From NCBI GenBank assembly GCA_041581635.1, contig JBFICW010000009.1:1-64000 (forward strand): a stretch of DNA of 64,000 nucleotides. The letters are read 5' to 3'. The stretch comes from Porticoccus sp041581635. GTDB taxonomy: Bacteria; Pseudomonadota; Gammaproteobacteria; Pseudomonadales; Porticoccaceae. How positions within the stretch are numbered: the first letter of the stretch is position 1; each line of letters begins with the position of its first letter. This document shows, piece by piece, positions 61,401 through 64,000 of the stretch. Both the position numbers and the translations under genes were made by a program. Below the pieces are notes generated by a model. The model did not search any database and was not told where the DNA came from. It saw only the letters and a list, made by a program, of their open reading frames with translations.

Positions 61401-62180
61401 CTAACGGCTAGGGAAAAATAGCTTTTGAAAGTTTTGGGTGGTAACCTCAGCCACCTTTTCATAGGAAATACCCTTAATATCAGCCACCGCTTTCGCCACT
61501 TCGACCACAAATTGAGGTTCGTTTTGCTTTCCTCTATAGGGCACAGGAGCAAGCCAGGGTGCATCTGTTTCCACCAACATACGTTCAAGAGGAACCTTCT
61601 TCACCACTTCTCTCAGCGCTGAGGCATTACGGAAGGTAATAATGCCGGAGAAAGAGAGGTAGAAATTAAGCGCTATCGCATCGCGGGCCATCTCCCATGT
61701 CTCGGTAAAACAGTGAAGAACTCCAGAAGATTCTTTATTAGCGTGCGCACGCAAAATTGACAGCGTTTCTTCGCGGGCTTCGCGGGTATGAACAATCACG
61801 GGCTTCGCCAATTCACTGGCGGCCTTTAAGTGACGAATAAAACTTTCTTTCTGCCAAGCAATAGATTCACTGTCGTAGTAATTATCCAGACCCGTTTCGC
61901 CAATGGCGACGACACACTGGTGACGGCCAAGTGCTATAAGCTCTGAAATTTCAGGTATCGCGGGTCGTGATTTCTGAAGTGGGTGAACGCCTACCGAAAC
62001 ATTTACATCGGGATATTCTGTCGCCAGTTCTATCAGCTTTCTGGACGACTCAAGATCGACACCCACGCTCAAAAAATGGCTCACGCCCCTCTTGCGAGCG
62101 GCCTGCAATAAATCGTTTAGGGAGTTTTGATAATCACTTAGATCGAGGTGATCGAGGTGACAATGGGAATCCACCAACAC
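61401..62180 (-). CDS. tatD: TatD-family metal-dependent DNase
   Basis: This 259-residue TIM-barrel hydrolase is of the TatD/YcfH family, a 3'-5' exonuclease acting on DNA. It has the first metal motif VDSHCHLDHLDLSD, the central GETGLDNYYD, the His motif PVIVHTREA, HCFTETWEMAR and the end motif VETDAPWLAPVPYRG. In the gene order tmk-holB-pilZ-tatD this is the YcfH-type member, not the E. coli TatD of the Tat operon. It has no signal peptide. Confidence 0.93.
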   Translation of the reverse strand: MLVDSHCHLDHLDLSDYQNSLNDLLQAARKRGVSHFLSVGVDLESSRKLIELATEYPDVNVSVGVHPLQKSRPAIPEISELIALGRHQCVVAIGETGLDNYYDSESIAWQKESFIRHLKAASELAKPVIVHTREAREETLSILRAHANKESSGVLHCFTETWEMARDAIALNFYLSFSGIITFRNASALREVVKKVPLERMLVETDAPWLAPVPYRGKQNEPQFVVEVAKAVADIKGISYEKVAEVTTQNFQKLFFPSR

Positions 62181-62229
62181 GTTTGGTTATTCCTTATTTG
62201 AATGGGATTTACAAAGAAGCTGGTGTAGA

Positions 62230-62589
62230 TCACATAGTACTGGTGGGTTTTTCGGATTCCAACATCCCGGCGAGATAGGTCTCGAGCTTGCCTTGCATCT
62301 CTGCATGCTTCTCATTGAGTTGAATGCCGACACCTTCACGACGGTTACTACCCGCCCCCTTAGGGGTTATCCAGACAACCTTACCGGTAAGAGGAATTCT
62401 TTCTGGCTCATCCATCAAATCAAGCAGGATAAAAACCTCATCACCCAGCATGTAGTTTTTACGGGTTGGGATAAACAGGCCACCATTTTGAATAAATGGC
62501 ATATAAATGGCGTAGAGAGACTGCTGATCCTTAACATTAAGGTTCAGAATCCCGTTTCGTATTCCGCCGCCAAATGCGTCCATATCCAT
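62230..62589 (-). CDS. pilZ: PilZ-domain type IV pilus protein
   Basis: This 119-residue protein matches Pseudomonas PilZ across its length: GILNLNVKDQQSLYAIYMPF, then NGGLFIPTRKNYMLGDEVFI and GKVVWITPKGAGSNRREGVG. Like that protein, it lacks the RxxxR c-di-GMP motif at the N-terminus, so it probably acts by protein contacts in type IV pilus assembly rather than as a c-di-GMP receptor. It lies between holB and tatD. FimV encoded at 42937 also belongs to type IV pilus biology. Confidence 0.93.
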   Translation of the reverse strand: MDMDAFGGGIRNGILNLNVKDQQSLYAIYMPFIQNGGLFIPTRKNYMLGDEVFILLDLMDEPERIPLTGKVVWITPKGAGSNRREGVGIQLNEKHAEMQGKLETYLAGMLESEKPTSTM

Positions 62590-62687
62590 ATTTAATCCAA
62601 CAAATTAACGCATAGTGTACTATAGCGAGGCCTGTAGCATCCAGCCTCTTAAGCTGAAAGCCTATAACAAGTCCTGCCAACCAACAA

Positions 62688-63641
62688 CTACTTAGCAATA
62701 TAAAGAAGTTGCCAGTTAAGCAGTAGCTCTTCCCATAACAGCTGAATGTTTGGGTTGGATGAACTCTGCATCAACTTTTTTGCCTGAATTAATCGATCTA
62801 AGTAGCGAAACATCAATCGGGGGGAAACGGCCGTTCTTCTATAACGGATATCCAAAGCTACTCGACTATAGAGCCAATCGATCGTCATTAGCGGGTCATT
62901 GGCAACACATTTCTCAGCGATGGCTAGCGGTGTGTTTCGATGGGCAGCCAAATCATCCAATAACCCATCTAAACTGCGACGTTGCTCCAACCAGTCTGTT
63001 TCAAGTAATTGTAATGCCAGTAATGGCCGCCCTTCAGAGAACTCTAGCAGCTGCCCAACATCTTCCTGCTGCCCCACCACCTGAGACAACCAATTACGTA
63101 CCTCAAGAACAGCTGGAATGGGGAATTTTACCATGCGGCATCGACTTCGGATTGTCGCCGACAATCGTGCTGGCTCGTGGGAAACTAACAATAGCAAGGT
63201 ATTTGCATTTGGCTCTTCAAGATTTTTCAACAATGCGTTTGCTGAATTAATATTCATGGCTTCTGCGGGGTAAACCAAAGCGATTTTCCACCCCCCCTGC
63301 TGAGCCGTCTTATTGGCAAATTCGCCCAATGCACGAATAAGATCAATTCGAATTGCTTTGCCTTCTTCCTCCGGCTTGATCATCAGAAGATCTGGGTGGC
63401 TATTCGCTGCCACCAGATGGCATTGCTTACAACTTCCGCAAGCATAACCACCGGCTGGAGACTCACAAAGCATTCTCTGGGCCAATGTCAAAGAAAATTG
63501 GTATTTACCAATATATTTTGGCCCACTCAACAGCATCGCATGTGGCAGTCGATCCTGATCTATCTGGGAGGACAGTTGTCGCCATTGGTTTAGCTGCCAT
63601 GGGTAATGCATGGCTGGTGCCGGGGTCGCTAACTCACTCAC
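62688..63641 (-). CDS. holB: DNA polymerase III subunit delta'
   Basis: This 317-residue subunit of the clamp loader has the AAA+ fold typical of delta'. It starts with YPWQLNQWRQLSSQIDQDRLPHAMLL, followed by a degenerate P-loop (GPKYIGKYQF). The zinc module CGSCKQCH is preceded by another Cys (CESPAGGYAC). NINSANALLKNLEEPNANT and RSRCRMVKFP are conserved. Its start overlaps the tmk end by eight bases. Confidence 0.94.
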   Translation of the reverse strand: MSELATPAPAMHYPWQLNQWRQLSSQIDQDRLPHAMLLSGPKYIGKYQFSLTLAQRMLCESPAGGYACGSCKQCHLVAANSHPDLLMIKPEEEGKAIRIDLIRALGEFANKTAQQGGWKIALVYPAEAMNINSANALLKNLEEPNANTLLLLVSHEPARLSATIRSRCRMVKFPIPAVLEVRNWLSQVVGQQEDVGQLLEFSEGRPLLALQLLETDWLEQRRSLDGLLDDLAAHRNTPLAIAEKCVANDPLMTIDWLYSRVALDIRYRRTAVSPRLMFRYLDRLIQAKKLMQSSSNPNIQLLWEELLLNWQLLYIAK

Positions 63642-64000
63642 CCGCTTGCCCCCAAGCGCTGCTCGATAAAAATTGACCGAGCAAGACAGCTAGATCGGCC
63701 TGAACACCCTCTAACGATTGTGAGGCATCCACAACTTTGTACTGATCCGGTGCCGCTTTTGCCCTTGTAAGATAACAATCTCTCACCCTATCAAAGAAGG
63801 CTAGTTTCTCCTGCTCAAACCGATCGGGGGCACTGCGGCTCTTGGCCCTAGCAAGACCTTGCTCAACGGGAATATCGAGTACAAAGGTCAAGTCTGGACG
63901 TACAGCGCCTTGAACAAGCGTTTCGAGCTGGGCTATTTTTTCCATTGAAACACCCCGCCCCCCGCCTTGATATGCATAGGTCGCGTCAGTAAACCGGTCA
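63634..64000 (-). CDS. tmk: Thymidylate kinase, C-terminal part (cut by window edge)
   Basis: The frame runs off the right end of the window, so only the C-terminal part (about 121 residues) is present. It begins with DRFTDATYAYQGGGRGVS, the conserved Tmk substrate loop, and continues with LVQGAVRPDLTFVLDIPVEQ and the lid region RSAPDRFEQEKLAFFDRVRD. The enzyme phosphorylates dTMP to dTDP. The Met at 63945 is internal, not the start. Confidence 0.95.
   Translation of the reverse strand, partial: DRFTDATYAYQGGGRGVSMEKIAQLETLVQGAVRPDLTFVLDIPVEQGLARAKSRSAPDRFEQEKLAFFDRVRDCYLTRAKAAPDQYKVVDASQSLEGVQADLAVLLGQFLSSSAWGQAGE

Noticed and set aside
62750..63250. 166-residue plus-strand open frame within holB
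   Set aside because: It is fully antisense to holB, whose zinc module and conserved motifs are intact; no domain or ribosome binding site supports it.
1..64000. CRISPR arrays, tRNA genes, insertion sequences and prophage genes
   Set aside because: No regularly spaced repeats, tRNA cloverleaf, transposase, integrase or phage structural gene was recognised.

Overview
The window reads as chromosomal DNA of a free-living, probably marine gammaproteobacterium. Its housekeeping gene order is of the Pseudomonas/Cellvibrionales type: leuC-leuD-leuB-asd-fimV-truA-trpF-trpB-trpA-accD-folC-dedD-cvpA-purF-metZ on the minus strand, and tmk-holB-pilZ-tatD at the right end. The exact order and genus cannot be fixed from the sequence alone.

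Left part (1-11.2 kb): xseA is followed by an exported M3-family oligopeptidase and a small EF-hand protein. Then comes a nitrate acquisition locus: an outer-membrane porin, the antiterminator/sensor pair nasT-nasS, and the nitrate ABC transporter nrtABC. The porin and nrtA leaders share the same RNA architecture: a GGGU-hexaloop-GCCC hairpin (A at loop position 1, G at 4) whose 3' arm is also the 5' arm of a strong intrinsic terminator. This is the arrangement expected for ANTAR-protein antitermination. The porin leader is preceded by a near-perfect sigma-54 promoter. The simplest model is that NasS senses nitrate and releases NasT, and NasT then permits read-through into both the porin and nrtABC. 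No nitrate or nitrite reductase gene is in the window.

11.2-18.3 kb: the 4.5S SRP RNA gene (minus strand, with its own promoter) lies between nrtC and an oligopeptide ABC operon (binding lipoprotein, two permeases, one fused double ATPase). dbpA, an rRNA helicase gene, converges on this operon. 18.5-28.7 kb is an accessory stretch of small and single-gene units: a Cys-rich 42-residue peptide, a Glu/Ala-rich lipoprotein, a CWC Cys-rich protein, a possible Imm22-type immunity protein, a VF530-type DNA-binding protein, 3-mercaptopyruvate sulfurtransferase with a TSUP exporter, a bacterioferritin-like protein, GDPD, a histidine phosphatase, MsrA and a GST. It also holds a solitary integron gene cassette with a recognisable attC site but no integrase in the window, followed by a TPR protein.

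28.7-50 kb is a long minus-strand block. It starts with moxR-DUF58-tgpA (transglutaminase) and continues with methionine, purine, folate, fatty acid, tryptophan and leucine biosynthesis plus fimV and truA. A divergent LysR regulator with an inverted-repeat operator lies upstream of leuC. 50-64 kb holds two small orphan genes, an acyl-CoA dehydrogenase, trmH, an Ap4A phosphorylase-like gene, a GldA / fused GldF-GldG / DUF4340 ABC export operon, and the tatD-pilZ-holB-tmk block, with tmk running off the right edge. No tRNA, rRNA, CRISPR array, insertion sequence or prophage was seen.
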